Assembly (NCBI GenBank): GCA_007123575.1
Contig: SKKV01000062.1
Location: 1 to 22,471 of the forward strand
DNA length: 22,471 nt
Reading direction: 5' to 3'
From: Wenzhouxiangella sp.
GTDB taxonomy: Bacteria > Pseudomonadota > Gammaproteobacteria > Xanthomonadales > Wenzhouxiangellaceae
Positions 1 to 7,190 of the stretch are shown piece by piece (the first letter of the stretch is position 1; each line of letters opens with the position of its first letter). Both the position numbers and the translations under genes were made by a program. The notes beneath the pieces are model-generated. The model saw only the letters and a program-made list of their open reading frames with translations, searched no databases and was not told the origin of the DNA.

Positions 1-11
1 ATGCCAAGGTG

Positions 12-524
12 CTAACAATTGCTAAAAAACCTGTCCACAGTCGGGCGCTCTCCCGGGGCAGCTGCCCGCGTATAACGAACGCGGCAGTTGTTGTTGAGAT
101 TTCCCGTACCCTGCCCCGCAAGCCTGAACTGACGAGGGTTGGAGCCACTCGCCGGCGTGACGACATATCCATCCCGGATCAGCAAACGGTCAATTCCTGC
201 TGCCGATGAATTCGGGTAGCCATAATGAAAACTGACGTTCTGCGCCAAGCCGACATTAATGAAAGTCCCCGCCTGCCCGGCCGAGGCATTGGGGTCGCAG
301 GCAGGATTGGTCTGACAGGCAGCAAAGCCGATCGTCATGGCGCTTTCGATCGCCCCGGCCACCGCCTCCATCTTCGCGATGTTGGCTTCCTCGCGTAGAT
401 CCAGGTAACGCGGCACCGCCACGGCTGCCAGTATGCCCAAAATGACAATCACGATCACCAGCTCGATCAAGGTAAATCCGGCCAGCACACGCATCGATGG
501 CCCTTGAACACCGCTAGTAGACAT
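12..524 (-). CDS. mshA: MSHA-type major pilin (type IVa pilin-like, MshA)
   Basis: Structural subunit of an MSHA-type type IV pilus, made as a prepilin in the inner membrane and trimmed by prepilin peptidase. The 170-residue product has a short leader ending in Gly16, then FTLIELVIVIVILGILAAVA, the class III signal with Glu at mature position 5 and the hydrophobic N-terminal helix. The AVPRYLDL stretch after the helix is typical of MshA. Cysteines occur at 70 and 76 and again near the C terminus (final residue Cys170), fitting pilin disulfide loops. Two in-frame starts are plausible: ATG at 524 with AAGGGG seven bases upstream, and ATG at 494 with AAGGG six bases upstream, which would give a usual six-residue leader. 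The gene diverges from mshD. Assignment as MshA rather than another minor pilin rests on the N-terminal segment and the neighbours. Confidence 0.85.
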   Translation of the reverse strand: MSTSGVQGPSMRVLAGFTLIELVIVIVILGILAAVAVPRYLDLREEANIAKMEAVAGAIESAMTIGFAACQTNPACDPNASAGQAGTFINVGLAQNVSFHYGYPNSSAAGIDRLLIRDGYVVTPASGSNPRQFRLAGQGTGNLNNNCRVRYTRAAAPGERPTVDRFFSNC

Positions 525-558
525 AGCATTTCCCCTTGATTTTACTGTCGACGTGATG

Positions 559-587
559 AGTATGATTCAATCGGCATGCCGTTGTAA
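559..587 (-). promoter_or_regulatory. Putative sigma-70 promoter of mshA
   Basis: Read on the minus strand, TTACAA (587-582) is followed after 17 bases by CATACT (564-559), each matching four of six consensus bases. The -10 box lies about 35 bases upstream of the upper mshA start. The spacer contains the palindrome at 572-581. No convincing plus-strand promoter for mshD was found in the same 145-base divergent region. Confidence 0.4.
572..581. repeat. Perfect 10-bp palindrome inside the mshA promoter spacer
   Basis: CGGCATGCCG is self-complementary over all ten bases and lies between the proposed -35 and -10 boxes of mshA. A protein bound here could block polymerase. The palindrome is seen directly; an operator role is inference, since 10-bp GC-rich palindromes also occur by chance. 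Confidence 0.3.
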
Positions 588-669
588 ACCAGCGCTCGTG
601 ACCATAGGCACGCAATGTGCATTACCATTTCCATAGTCAGATACTGGTCTGCCGGCCGGGATTAGGATC

Positions 670-1101
670 ATGAATCAATTCATGCAGCAGACAAACCGGA
701 TAAACCGAGGGTTCACGCTGCTGGAATTTATTGTTGCGCTGGTGGTGCTTGGCCTGGGCTCGGCGCTACTGGTCAGCTTTGTCACCCCCGCCGCACGCAG
801 CGCCGATCCGATGATCCAGGCCCAGGCGCGGGCGATTGCCACGGCTTACATGGACGAAATTCTCCTGCGCGAATATGACGGTGACTGCCCGGGTGGGCGT
901 GGCGAATGGTCAGGCATCCAGTGCTACGCCGGGCTGAGCGAATCTCCGCGCGATCAGTTTGGCAATGCCATTCCGGCCCTGGCAGACTACCAGGTCGCGG
1001 TGGCGGTGGGCAGCGGCAATCCCGCCGAGATCCAGGTTCAGGTCAATCACGCCAGCGGTCGGGGTCGATTCACCCTGGTCAGCGCGCGCGGTGACTACTG
1101 A
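670..1101 (+). CDS. mshD: MSHA minor pilin MshD-like
   Basis: A 143-residue minor prepilin. The leader MNQFMQQTNRINRG is followed by FTLLEFIVALVVLGLGSALL, with the peptidase site after Gly14 and Glu at mature position 5. The next segment, SADPMIQAQARAIATAYMDE, matches the conserved post-helix region recalled for MshD (a SADP...A..YL.EI pattern), which is the reason for choosing MshD over MshC or MshB. It is thought to act in assembly or at the tip of the MSHA pilus. The ATG at 670 follows AGGA with only two bases of spacing; an in-frame ATG at 682 is the alternative. The stop overlaps the mshC start by one base (TGATG), so the two are probably translated together. Confidence 0.78.
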   Translation: MNQFMQQTNRINRGFTLLEFIVALVVLGLGSALLVSFVTPAARSADPMIQAQARAIATAYMDEILLREYDGDCPGGRGEWSGIQCYAGLSESPRDQFGNAIPALADYQVAVAVGSGNPAEIQVQVNHASGRGRFTLVSARGDY

Positions 1102-1523
1102 TGCGCGCGGCTGGCTTCACCATGACGGAACTGGTGCTGATTCTCGTACTGATCGGCATCCTGGCGGCTTTCGCCGTCCCGCGTCTTAACATCGAAGGCT
1201 TTGAGCGCCAGAGCTTTGCCCGCGAACTCACCCTGGCCCTGCGCCATGCCCAGCGCGTCGCCATCACCTCCGGCTGCGCGGTCGATGTGAGCATTCAAAG
1301 TGATGGCTTCAGCGTGGCCTGGGCCGGCGGCGACGACTGCCCCAGCGGCGCCCTGCCCCATCCCACTCGCGGCGGCGCATTTTCAGGCACTGGTCAAGTC
1401 AGCAACGGTGCCGGCACGGTGCAGTTCGATGGCATGGGCCGCACGGCCAGCGGCGCGGCGATCGTCGTTGCCGATGGACCGACCGTTATCGTGGAGGCGG
1501 GCAGTGGCTATATCCATGGTTAA
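1101..1523 (+). CDS. mshC: MSHA minor pilin MshC-like (GspH/FimT type)
   Basis: A 140-residue minor prepilin with a five-residue leader (MRAAG) and the helix FTMTELVLILVLIGILAAFA, again with Glu at mature position 5. The segment FARELTLALRHAQRVAITSG is the region recalled for GspH/FimT-fold minor pilins and MshC, and VQFDGMGR near residue 115 is the usual FD..G.. motif of that fold. The only cysteines are two at about 53 and 74. It starts on the last base of mshD and overlaps mshO by eight bases, so it lies inside a tightly coupled operon. Classical MSHA loci place mshC before mshD; here the order is reversed. Confidence 0.78.
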   Translation: MRAAGFTMTELVLILVLIGILAAFAVPRLNIEGFERQSFARELTLALRHAQRVAITSGCAVDVSIQSDGFSVAWAGGDDCPSGALPHPTRGGAFSGTGQVSNGAGTVQFDGMGRTASGAAIVVADGPTVIVEAGSGYIHG

Positions 1524-2355
1524 ACGAATGGAGCCGCACGGATTCACCCTGATCGAAATGATCATGGTGATCGTGCTGCTGGGCATCCTGTCGACCGTCC
1601 TGGTCGTCTTCATTGTCACGCCCTTCCAGGCCGCTCGCGACATGGAGCGCCGCGCCGAACTGGTTGATGCCGCCGACCTGGCTTTGAATCAGATCGCCCG
1701 CGAGTTGCGTGCTGCCCTGCCCAACAGCATACGGGTGCATGGCAGTGGCCACATCGAGTTCATTGGCACGGTGACCGGTGGCCGATATCGTCGGCTGCCG
1801 GCACCGGGCGGCGGCAGCGACATCTTTGTGCCGGCCCGCAGCAGCGACTCCTTCGACGTGCTCGGCAAGCTGCCTGATTTCGGCCAGGTCGTTACGCGGC
1901 CACCCGGCGCCGACTGCGGCACGGCAGCCGGGCATTGCCTGTCGGTGTTCAACACCGGTCAACCGGATTTCAACGTCTACGCCGGCGACAACCTGGCCGC
2001 CATTACCGCCGCATCGGAAAACAGCATCAGCTACGACCGCAGCGCGTCCGGCCGAGCTTTCGTTACCCACTCCCCGCAGCAACGCTTCTTTGTCTTCGAC
2101 AACGTGGTCAGCTATGTATGCAACCCAACAACTGGGGCGCTGAGACGTCACGCAGGATACGGCCTGTCAACTGGAACTCCGAGTTTGCCTCCAGGCGGCG
2201 GTGAGCTGGTGGCCACCCGCGTTGTCGACTGCCAGTTCAGCTATTTCCCAGGCACCGCCACCCGACGCGGGCTGGTCAGCCTGCGCCTGGATCTGGAAGA
2301 TGACGGCGAGCGCGTTTTCCTGCTGGTTCAGGCCCAGGTATTAAACACGCCATGA
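1516..2355 (+). CDS. mshO: MSHA minor pilin MshO-like
   Basis: A 279-residue minor prepilin of the larger GspJ-like class. It opens with the leader MVKRMEPHG and then FTLIEMIMVIVLLGILSTVL, with Glu at mature position 5. The following FQAARDMERRAELVDAADLA and ALNQIARELRAALPNSIRV segments fit MshO as recalled. The frame is open further upstream, but upstream codons overlap mshC in another frame and the prepilin leader sets the start. ATG at 1516 is chosen and ATG at 1528 is also possible; neither has a clear ribosome-binding site, consistent with translational coupling to mshC. The stop overlaps the mshP start as ATGA. Confidence 0.82.
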   Translation: MVKRMEPHGFTLIEMIMVIVLLGILSTVLVVFIVTPFQAARDMERRAELVDAADLALNQIARELRAALPNSIRVHGSGHIEFIGTVTGGRYRRLPAPGGGSDIFVPARSSDSFDVLGKLPDFGQVVTRPPGADCGTAAGHCLSVFNTGQPDFNVYAGDNLAAITAASENSISYDRSASGRAFVTHSPQQRFFVFDNVVSYVCNPTTGALRRHAGYGLSTGTPSLPPGGGELVATRVVDCQFSYFPGTATRRGLVSLRLDLEDDGERVFLLVQAQVLNTP

Positions 2356-2762
2356 AAATCTTGCCTCTCAAGCGCTTTTCCGGCCAACGCGGCGCGGCCT
2401 TGTTTGTCGCCATTTTCCTGATCACGGTTGTCGTATTGGCTGCCGGCATCGTCGCTATGACCTCGGTCACGCAACAAACCGGCCAAGTCCGGGCCGGTCA
2501 GGCCGACCAGGCCTGGTACGCGGCATTGGCGCGGCTGGAAAGCGAGATTCCCGGCATTGTCAATTCGCAAAGCTGTCCGCCAGGCGGTAGCGAGCCTCCA
2601 GCGATCGGCATGCCCACCTCATTCACCTGCGAAAGAGTCGAATTCCAGGAAGGCGCAGATGCCTACTTTATTTTCAACCTGGTAGCACAGGCAGCCCTTC
2701 CCGGTCCGATCCCGGTCAGGCGCAGCGCGCGCGCGCAGATCATCGTTGAAGATCCAACCTGA
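2352..2762 (+). CDS. mshP: MSHA biogenesis protein MshP-like
   Basis: A 136-residue protein with a basic N terminus (MKILPLKRFSGQRG) followed by a hydrophobic segment, AALFVAIFLITVVVLAAGIV. It resembles prepilin helices but lacks Glu at mature position 5, as is usual for MshP and PilX-like proteins with a QRG(x)AL start. Later parts contain two cysteines at about 74 and 92. Its start overlaps mshO by four bases (ATGA), and mshQ follows after a short gap. The name rests on the N-terminal pattern, size and position between mshO and mshQ; the distal half is not independently recognisable. Confidence 0.75.
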   Translation: MKILPLKRFSGQRGAALFVAIFLITVVVLAAGIVAMTSVTQQTGQVRAGQADQAWYAALARLESEIPGIVNSQSCPPGGSEPPAIGMPTSFTCERVEFQEGADAYFIFNLVAQAALPGPIPVRRSARAQIIVEDPT

Positions 2763-2776
2763 CAGCAGTGGATTCA

Positions 2777-2830
2777 ATGACAAACCGCAGCCATACTATT
2801 GTCGCAATGCTTCTCCTGCCGGCAACATGA
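2777..2830 (+). CDS. Possible 17-residue upstream peptide coupled to mshQ
   Basis: An ATG 14 bases after the mshP stop opens a 17-codon frame, MTNRSHTIVAMLLLPAT, whose TGA (2828-2830) overlaps the chosen mshQ start (2827-2829) as ATGA. The mshQ start has no clear ribosome-binding site, so ribosomes ending here could restart on mshQ. The peptide itself looks like a truncated hydrophobic leader. No strong Shine-Dalgarno precedes it and the frame could be chance. Confidence 0.3.
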   Translation: MTNRSHTIVAMLLLPAT

Positions 2831-5800
2831 TGTCCTCACGCGCCTATTGCCATTGCGCCGTTGCGGTGTTCGCAGTCTTGCTGTTTGGACTACCGCTTGC
2901 CGCCCTGGCCCAGGTGTCCTGCGCCGACGTGTTCCCGACCGATGCCACTCAAAACGCGCAGCCGCCCAACATCCTCGAACTGCCGACCTTCCCGGTCAAC
3001 CACGACGGTGCGCTCAACCTGAACAACAACCAGACCGTGACCCTGCAGGCAGGCGACCACTATTTCACCTCGGTGACCACCGGCAACAACGCCAGCATCC
3101 TGCTCGACGGCCCGGTGCGCATCTTCGTGCGCGACTTGCTAGACCTGGGCAACGGCGGCAACTTCAACGCGCCTGGATTTGCCGCTGACCTGGTATTCCT
3201 TGTCTACGGCACCACCAATATCGGCAACGTCAACAGTTTCAATGGCTTGATCTTTTCTCAGGGCACGGTGAACGTAGGCAACAACACCACCCTGACCGGC
3301 GCCATCACATCACAAGGATCAGTCAATTCGCGACCGCAGACCAGCCTGATCTATGCCGAAGACGCAGTGAACGAGGCCGGCTTCGGTGGCCTGTGCGAGC
3401 AGCCGCTGCCGGAAGAAAGCCTGATTGCTCACTGGCGCATGGACGAGGCCCAGTGGACAGGGGCAGCCGGTGAAGTGCTGGACAGTTCGCCCAACGCACT
3501 GCACGGCACCGCGCGGACATCCGGCTCCGCCAACAGCCTGCCCGACACCGTGCCCGGCAAGGTTTGCAATGCTGGCCGCTTCCGCGGCTGGGGGTTTTCA
3601 GTCGATGGCCCGCCCTGGTGGATAGAAGCCCAGCACTACGTGCAAGTACCCCATGATCCCCTTCTTTCGCCACTGGCTGATGTCGGCAGCATGACGATGA
3701 GTGGCTGGATCCGCATCCGGCCCGGTGCCGATGCGCAGGACTACACCGTACTGCACAAGGGGCAAGGCCAGGGTCAGCCCCAGAACTCGCAGGAATTTGC
3801 CGTCCGCACGCTCAACCAGCGCCTGCACCTGCGGCTTTGGAATCGCTGGGGCAATCCAGACAACAGCAACATGAATATCAGCCCGCACATTCTGCAGGCT
3901 GGTCAGTGGTATTTCTTCGCCGCCACGCTGCGCCGACAGCCCGGGACCAATAACGTCCAGGCACGCGGCTACCTGTACGACGAAAGCGGCCGCATCGGCA
4001 CGCTGCACCAGCAGAACATGATTCTCGACTACACCAACAAACCCATCATCGCGCCGCTTTTCATCGGTGCGTCCAGCTTCGGCCAGGCGCCGACGATCTT
4101 CTGGGATGGACTGATCGACGAACTGCGCTTCTACAGCCGAGTGCTGAGCCCTGACCAGGTGGAACAGCTATGGACTCACCAACGTCCCTGCGAAGAGCCG
4201 GAAGAGCTCGATCACCTGCGTCTGACCCATCCGACCAGTGGAATTACCTGCTCCGCGCAATCGGTCGGGATCCAGGCCTGCGCCGATCCCGCCTGCTCCG
4301 AGCTATTCGAAGATGAGGTCACGGTGACATTTACCTCGCCGGCCGGCAACTGGTCGCCGCAGACGCTGACCTTCACCGGCAGCGCAAGCACCGCACTGCA
4401 AGTTACTGCGCCGGGCAGCGTGACCCTGAACGCAGTGGCTAATCAACCAGCAGCGACGGCAGCCACACGCTGTTACAGCGGCGGCAGCCAAACCGACTGC
4501 AGTATGGAATGGCAGGACTCCGGCTTCGTGCTCGAGGTTCCCGACCACGTCGCCGGCGCCATGGCCAGCGCAACTATCGCCGCCGTGCGTAGCGACGACG
4601 ATGCCCTGCGGTGTCTGCCAGCCTTCGGTGACGTCGAGCGGGAAATTCGCTTCTGGTCTGACTACGACAATCCATCTGCCGGCTCGATGACAGTGGTTAT
4701 CGACAGCCAGGCGGTGGCCACTGCCGGGCCAGGCAGTGGCCACAATCTGTTTTTCGACAACCAGGGCGTGGCCAGCTTCGGCCTGGTCTACCCGGACGTG
4801 GGTCGGATGCTTCTGCACGCAGCCTACAGTGGCGAACCGGGCACCCCGGAGCAGGGCCTGGAGATGGCGGGCTCGAACGTTTTCGTCGCCCGCCCCGACC
4901 ATTTCGTGCTGGCTGCCCCCGGCAACCCGGCCGCGACCAGCGCTGGCGGGCCGATTTTCAGAGCAGCCGGCACGACGTTCCAGCTCGAAGTCGCGGCGCG
5001 CAATGCCAGCGGCGGCGTGACCCCCAATTTCGGCAATGAGTTGCCACCGGAAGGCGTAAACCTGCAACTCAGCCTGGTCCAGCCGGCCGGCGGCAACGCG
5101 CCGGGCCTAGACGGCGGATTCCCGAGGTTTGGAACCGATTGTGCCGGCAACAACGCGCCCGGCCATGCCTGCGCCAGCGTTTCCTGGCCCGAAGTCGGGA
5201 TCATCTCTCTGAACCCGCGGCTGGCGAGCGGGGCCTATCTAGGAACCGAGGATGTCGTTGGCGCGGCAATCGATCACGTCGGGCGATTCATCCCGGACCA
5301 TTTCAGACTGCAAAGCGGTCGGATAGTCAATCGCGTCGGCCTGACTGAGTGCAATAGCCCCTTCACCTATATCGGCGAACGCTTCGATATCGACGCGACG
5401 CTCTCCGCACACAATGCTGGCGGAGGTGTCACGACCAACTATCACGGTGACTTTGCCAAGCTCGGTGCTGGCGATCTTGAAGTCGGTGCAAATCCAAGAT
5501 CTCCAGACATTCTTGATGCAGACATTGACTGGCACTGGGGCATGGGACTGATCGATGCCGGCCTGAGACTTCCCCGCAGCACGCCGGAAGGCGCGTACGC
5601 CGACTACACGGTGAGTATTGATCCGACCGATTCTGACGGCGTTGCCTTGAGCGGCAGTGGCGTCGTTGATTCGACCGAACTGCGCTTCGGGCGCCTGGTG
5701 ATCGACAGCGCCATCGGTTCGGAACTGGGGCCCGTCGACCTGCGCTGGCGCGCCGAATACTGGGATTTCGATACCTGGATGCTCAACCAGGCAGATGACT

Positions 5801-6141
5801 GCACCGTCATGGAGCTGGCCAACGATGTGACGCTGGAGAGTTCCGGCGGCAGCGTCGGCGACGGTACCGCGTTGATGTCTATAGGGGCAGGCGCAACCAT
5901 GGTTGACGCTGCCGCCAGTCGCCTTACGCTTGACGGCGGCACCGGTTGGTTTCGTTTTACCGCTCCGGGAGAAACCGGTTGGGTCGACGTGGAGCTTGAC
6001 CCCGGCGACAATTGGGCTTTTTTGCATGATGATCTTGAGGACGACGATGTCTACCAAGACAATCCAGCAGCCCGGTCTTCCTTTGGACTATTCGACGGTA
6101 GCCCGAACCGCATTCTTCTTCGCGAAGTCATGCCCCGCTGA
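2827..6141 (+). CDS. mshQ: MshQ-like MSHA surface protein with LamG-like and DUF6701-like regions
   Basis: A 1104-residue exported protein. A signal peptide runs to about residue 28 (hydrophobic AVAVFAVLLFGLPLAALA, cleavage predicted before Gln29). Residues 30-195 are rich in Asn, Gly and Thr with strand-like repeats (GNNASILLDG, GNVNSFNGLI, GNNTTLTGAI), resembling polymer-forming adhesin passengers. Residues 197-455 read as a LamG/concanavalin-like domain, from LIAHWRMDEA to WDGLIDELRFYSRVLSPDQV. The remainder fits DUF6701, ending in FGLFDGSPNRILLREVMPR, and contains two PDHF-centred repeats near 690 and 823. The frame is open upstream to a TTG at 2746, but ATG at 2827 directly precedes the signal peptide. 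MshQ is the usual last gene of MSHA loci; its exact role is poorly known, and adhesion is an inference. Confidence 0.85.
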   Translation: MMSSRAYCHCAVAVFAVLLFGLPLAALAQVSCADVFPTDATQNAQPPNILELPTFPVNHDGALNLNNNQTVTLQAGDHYFTSVTTGNNASILLDGPVRIFVRDLLDLGNGGNFNAPGFAADLVFLVYGTTNIGNVNSFNGLIFSQGTVNVGNNTTLTGAITSQGSVNSRPQTSLIYAEDAVNEAGFGGLCEQPLPEESLIAHWRMDEAQWTGAAGEVLDSSPNALHGTARTSGSANSLPDTVPGKVCNAGRFRGWGFSVDGPPWWIEAQHYVQVPHDPLLSPLADVGSMTMSGWIRIRPGADAQDYTVLHKGQGQGQPQNSQEFAVRTLNQRLHLRLWNRWGNPDNSNMNISPHILQAGQWYFFAATLRRQPGTNNVQARGYLYDESGRIGTLHQQNMILDYTNKPIIAPLFIGASSFGQAPTIFWDGLIDELRFYSRVLSPDQVEQLWTHQRPCEEPEELDHLRLTHPTSGITCSAQSVGIQACADPACSELFEDEVTVTFTSPAGNWSPQTLTFTGSASTALQVTAPGSVTLNAVANQPAATAATRCYSGGSQTDCSMEWQDSGFVLEVPDHVAGAMASATIAAVRSDDDALRCLPAFGDVEREIRFWSDYDNPSAGSMTVVIDSQAVATAGPGSGHNLFFDNQGVASFGLVYPDVGRMLLHAAYSGEPGTPEQGLEMAGSNVFVARPDHFVLAAPGNPAATSAGGPIFRAAGTTFQLEVAARNASGGVTPNFGNELPPEGVNLQLSLVQPAGGNAPGLDGGFPRFGTDCAGNNAPGHACASVSWPEVGIISLNPRLASGAYLGTEDVVGAAIDHVGRFIPDHFRLQSGRIVNRVGLTECNSPFTYIGERFDIDATLSAHNAGGGVTTNYHGDFAKLGAGDLEVGANPRSPDILDADIDWHWGMGLIDAGLRLPRSTPEGAYADYTVSIDPTDSDGVALSGSGVVDSTELRFGRLVIDSAIGSELGPVDLRWRAEYWDFDTWMLNQADDCTVMELANDVTLESSGGSVGDGTALMSIGAGATMVDAAASRLTLDGGTGWFRFTAPGETGWVDVELDPGDNWAFLHDDLEDDDVYQDNPAARSSFGLFDGSPNRILLREVMPR

Positions 6142-6154
6142 CCGATGACCGCCT

Positions 6155-6179
6155 GAAACTTGATTACCGATCAGGTTTC
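6155..6179. terminator. Stem-loop after mshQ
   Basis: GAAACTTGA (6155-6163) pairs with TCAGGTTTC (6171-6179), nine pairs including one T-G wobble, around a seven-base loop. It starts 13 bases after the mshQ stop. No T-run follows, so it may stabilise the mRNA 3' end or mark Rho-dependent termination rather than act as a classic intrinsic terminator. Confidence 0.4.
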
Positions 6180-6266
6180 CCTCAGAATGGGATAGGCTTG
6201 GCGAGCATGTTGCCACGTTAGAGGCAGGTGGCACGGCTCAGCCGGGGTTTGTGGACAGGGATAATC

Positions 6267-7190
6267 ATGCTTGGAGCAACGCAAGAAGCACCACCCGGCA
6301 AACGCGTCTTGTTCGTGGACGATTCGCGGCTGATGCGTTACGCCGGTAGCAAATTCCTGGCCGAGGAATGTGATCTGGTGATGGCTGAAAATGGGGAGGA
6401 GGCCTGGCAGAAAATCAATCGTGACAAAGACATCGAACTGGTTTTCACCGACTTGATGATGCCAATCATGGACGGGCATGAATTGATCCGAACCGTTCGC
6501 AATTGCCGGCATCAGCGCATTCGCAAATTGCCCATTCTCGTGGTCACCGGCACCGAGGAGCTCAATGCCCGCGAAATGGCCCTGTCAGCCGGCGCTACCG
6601 CGTTTATCCCCAAGCCGTTCAGTGCAGCTGATCTGACGGGTGCTCTGAAAGTGCATCTCGATGGCCAGATTCCGGAGGCCCGGTTGATTACCAATGCAGC
6701 CGACTACCCGCCGGAGTCGGGCTTGCTTAGCAATGTGCCAGAGCCGGATTACTATTACCTTCGCATCGAGCAGGCTTTTGCTTTCCATTTGCGCCAGAAC
6801 CTGGATTTGGCGCTGATGCATATCAAGCTCAATAACTACAGCGAGTTGCAGAAACGGTCAGGCACTGCCTGGGCTGAAGCCATCATGCGCAATCTGCGCT
6901 ATTTCCTGCATCGCGAACTGCGCCAGGACGATTCTCTGCACCGAACGTCTGACGATTTGTACAGCGTTATTCTGATGGGCACGCACAAGGCCGGCGCGCG
7001 CAACCTGGTCAGCCGGCTCAGGCGCTCGCTGGCTGGCGCACGGGTTCGATTCGCTCACCAGGAATTGGAGCTTTCGGTGCGCTTCGGCATCCAGTTCCCG
7101 GACCTGGCACTTGACCAGAACCCCGCGCAACTGCTCACCGCCGCCCACGGCCTGTTCGATCTCAGCGGTCGGGTTTCAAGAATTCGCTAG
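6267..7190 (+). CDS. Response regulator: receiver domain plus degenerate GGDEF-like domain
   Basis: A 307-residue cytoplasmic signalling protein. Residues 12-130 form a CheY-like receiver with Asp18/Asp19 (VDDSRL), phosphoacceptor Asp62 (TDLMMP), Thr94 and Lys116 (KPF), so phosphorylation looks intact. Residues 160-300 follow the diguanylate cyclase fold (DLALMHIKLNNYSELQ, then a C-terminal VRFGIQF like the usual V.S.GIA strand). The GGDEF signature is replaced by TSDDL at 227-231 and the preceding metal/GTP residues are missing, so cyclase activity is unlikely. ATG at 6267 is preceded by AGGG at six bases, which favours it over the upstream GTG at 6228. It follows mshQ by 125 bases on the same strand and overlaps the convergent hom by 15 bases. 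A non-catalytic output, perhaps toward the pilus, is inference. Confidence 0.8.
   Translation: MLGATQEAPPGKRVLFVDDSRLMRYAGSKFLAEECDLVMAENGEEAWQKINRDKDIELVFTDLMMPIMDGHELIRTVRNCRHQRIRKLPILVVTGTEELNAREMALSAGATAFIPKPFSAADLTGALKVHLDGQIPEARLITNAADYPPESGLLSNVPEPDYYYLRIEQAFAFHLRQNLDLALMHIKLNNYSELQKRSGTAWAEAIMRNLRYFLHRELRQDDSLHRTSDDLYSVILMGTHKAGARNLVSRLRRSLAGARVRFAHQELELSVRFGIQFPDLALDQNPAQLLTAAHGLFDLSGRVSRIR

Noticed and set aside
1300..1515. Upstream extension of the mshO frame
   Set aside because: It lies inside mshC in another frame; the prepilin leader and helix fix the start near 1516.
4303..5067. Long minus-strand frame of 254 codons inside mshQ
   Set aside because: It is antisense to a clearly coding DUF6701-like region and shows no recognisable motif; GC-rich genes commonly give such shadows.
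7176..7190. Possible frame error at the overlapping ends of the receiver-GGDEF gene and hom
   Set aside because: Both C termini look complete (hom ends in its usual ADLEKLA segment), so a 15-base convergent overlap is the simpler reading.
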